From NCBI GenBank assembly GCA_031406795.1, contig JANOHV010000070.1, forward strand, positions 1 to 18,769: 18,769 nt of DNA. Reading direction: 5' to 3'. Positions 17,575-18,769 of the stretch are shown here, one piece after another (the first letter of the stretch is position 1; every line of letters begins with the position of its first letter). The notes below the pieces were generated by a model that did not search any database, was not told the DNA's origin, and saw only the letters and a program-made list of their open reading frames with translations. The stretch is from DATDCY01 sp031406795 [NCBI: Candidatus Rokuibacteriota bacterium]. GTDB taxonomy: Bacteria; JAUVQV01. A program made the position numbers and the translations under genes.

Positions 17575-18769
17575 ATGAAGAAGTTGATGACGATCGGATT
17601 GGCCGCCGCGGCGCTGTTTACCCTGGCGGGGCAGGCCAAGGCCACGGCCCTCGAGACCAGCGGCGAGATTCGCGCGCGCGCCTGGTACGTGGACAACTAC
17701 GTGACCAACAAGAGGACCACCGAGTGGTTCGATCAGCGCCTGCGCCTGAACCTGGTCTGGCCGGTCGCCGAGAACGTCAAGGTGGTCGTCCGGGCCGACG
17801 TCCTGGAGGGTTTCTGGGGCGAGAACTCCGAGGCGATCTCGACCAACGTGAAACAGAACCCCGACGGTACCTTCGCGGTTTCCACGACGACGACGGGCAC
17901 GCCCAGGAAATCGCCGATCGATTTCGATTGGGTCAACATGCAGTTCGCGTGGCCGGGCGCGCCGCTGACCTTCACGGTCGGCCGCCAGGACGTCAGCTGG
18001 GGCCCGGGCTTCTTCGCGAAGTCCGACAACCGCGACCGCTTCAAGGTGGTTGCGAAGTTCGCCCCCGAGCTGTCGGTGCTGTTCGCGTATGACAAGAGCA
18101 AGGAGCTCTTCAGCGCCGAGGGCAGCCAGGCCAACATCGACGATGCCCGCGGCTTCACGCTGGGCGCCGTCGGCAGCGCGGTCGGCTGGAGCTATGGCGC
18201 TCTCGCCGCGTACGTCCTCGACGAGACCACCCCCGCCACCGGCGTCGGGACGATCGAGCGCGTTTTCGGCAGCGCCTACGTGATGGGCAAGGCCGGGCCG
18301 GTCGATCTGAAGGTTGAAGCCACCTATGTCACCGGCAACAACCAGCTCAACGGCAAGGCCGAGGTCGACGTCACCGGTCTGGGTGCGTATGCCTACGTGG
18401 GCCTGCCCGCCGGCCCGATGATGAACGTCTCCCTCGAGGCGGCGTACGCCGCCGGCGACGACCCCAAGACCGTCAAGAACGAGGGCGGCTTCCGGGCCGA
18501 CTACCAGAGCCCCTTCTGGTCGGTCATCCTGTACAACAACATGGACTACCCCGGGTACCTCGGTTCGTCGAGCGGCAACGCGCTCACCAGCAGCCTGAGC
18601 TCGGACTTCAGCGTGACCAACGCCGTCGCCGGCAAGGCCTCCTTCACGATCAAGCCGACCAAGACGTTCACCCTGATCGTCGCCGGCGTGTACGCGCAGG
18701 CGCTCCAGGACGTCAAGACCGCCACGGCCACCATCAAGTCCGATTCGCTCGGCACCGAAATCGACGTGG
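17575..18769 (+). CDS. Outer-membrane porin-like beta-barrel protein (partial, 3' end off window)
   Basis: The first 398 codons are present; the frame is open to the edge. MKKLMTIGLAAAALFTLAG then QAKA is a clear signal peptide of about 23 residues. The mature part alternates hydrophobic and polar residues in short strands, such as EIRARAWYVDNYV, QRLRLNLVWPVAENVKVVVRADV and DLKVEATYVTG, ending in aromatic girdle positions. VGRQDVSWGPGFF resembles alginate-export-type and related porins of anaerobic proteobacteria. It should form a trimeric or monomeric barrel for small solutes; the substrate is unknown. AGGAGG at 17563-17568, six bases before the ATG, fixes the start. It stands alone after a long leader, which fits strong, regulated expression. 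Confidence 0.82.
   Translation, partial: MKKLMTIGLAAAALFTLAGQAKATALETSGEIRARAWYVDNYVTNKRTTEWFDQRLRLNLVWPVAENVKVVVRADVLEGFWGENSEAISTNVKQNPDGTFAVSTTTTGTPRKSPIDFDWVNMQFAWPGAPLTFTVGRQDVSWGPGFFAKSDNRDRFKVVAKFAPELSVLFAYDKSKELFSAEGSQANIDDARGFTLGAVGSAVGWSYGALAAYVLDETTPATGVGTIERVFGSAYVMGKAGPVDLKVEATYVTGNNQLNGKAEVDVTGLGAYAYVGLPAGPMMNVSLEAAYAAGDDPKTVKNEGGFRADYQSPFWSVILYNNMDYPGYLGSSSGNALTSSLSSDFSVTNAVAGKASFTIKPTKTFTLIVAGVYAQALQDVKTATATIKSDSLGTEIDV

Overview
The window looks like a piece of a GC-rich, Gram-negative chromosome with a compact defence-type island at the left end. A Desulfuromonas/Geobacter-like member of the Desulfobacterota is my best guess. It rests only on overall character: a signal-peptide porin, a secreted FG-GAP protein beside a stand-alone Fis protein, intergenic palindromic repeats, and GTG/TTG starts. 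No rRNA or marker gene settles the taxonomy.

Left part (1-5346), accessory. All genes read rightward. A gene cut off by the window edge ends exactly where a 1,095-residue type III-like restriction helicase-nuclease starts (15-3302). Four bases after that gene stops lies a 38-bp ghost of a carB 3' end (3307-3344). Next come a SIR2-like gene (3407-4393), visibly poorer in GC than its neighbours, and a Bro-N (phage antirepressor/DinD-like) gene (4487-5338). The true 3' end of carB (5347-5384) follows at once. The SIR2/Bro-N module is therefore bounded by direct repeats of the carB terminus, as expected for serial insertions at a gene-end attachment site. A second 15-bp repeat, at 6-20 and 5329-5343, suggests that the Bro-N gene once ran straight into a restriction gene.

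Middle (5347-12110), core metabolism on the minus strand. A tightly overlapping operon carA - small membrane-anchored gene - carB makes carbamoyl phosphate for pyrimidines and arginine. Upstream lies a second minus-strand pair: a TIGR01212/YhcC-type radical SAM protein followed by a periplasmic, LolA-like protein of unknown role.

Right part (12281-end). mnmG (tRNA wobble-uridine modification) reads rightward and converges on a small zinc-ribbon gene. Palindromic repeats, including a three-unit 44-bp tandem array, fill the space between them. Then come a Fis-type DNA-binding protein with a secreted FG-GAP protein 25 bases downstream, and a porin-like outer-membrane protein cut by the window edge.

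Two themes go beyond single genes. First, the carB 3' end acts as an integration hotspot carrying defence-type genes. Second, three minus-strand genes (carA, the radical SAM gene and the zinc-ribbon gene) have promoter-like hexamers so close to their start codons, and no Shine-Dalgarno sequence, that they may be translated from leaderless or near-leaderless mRNAs.
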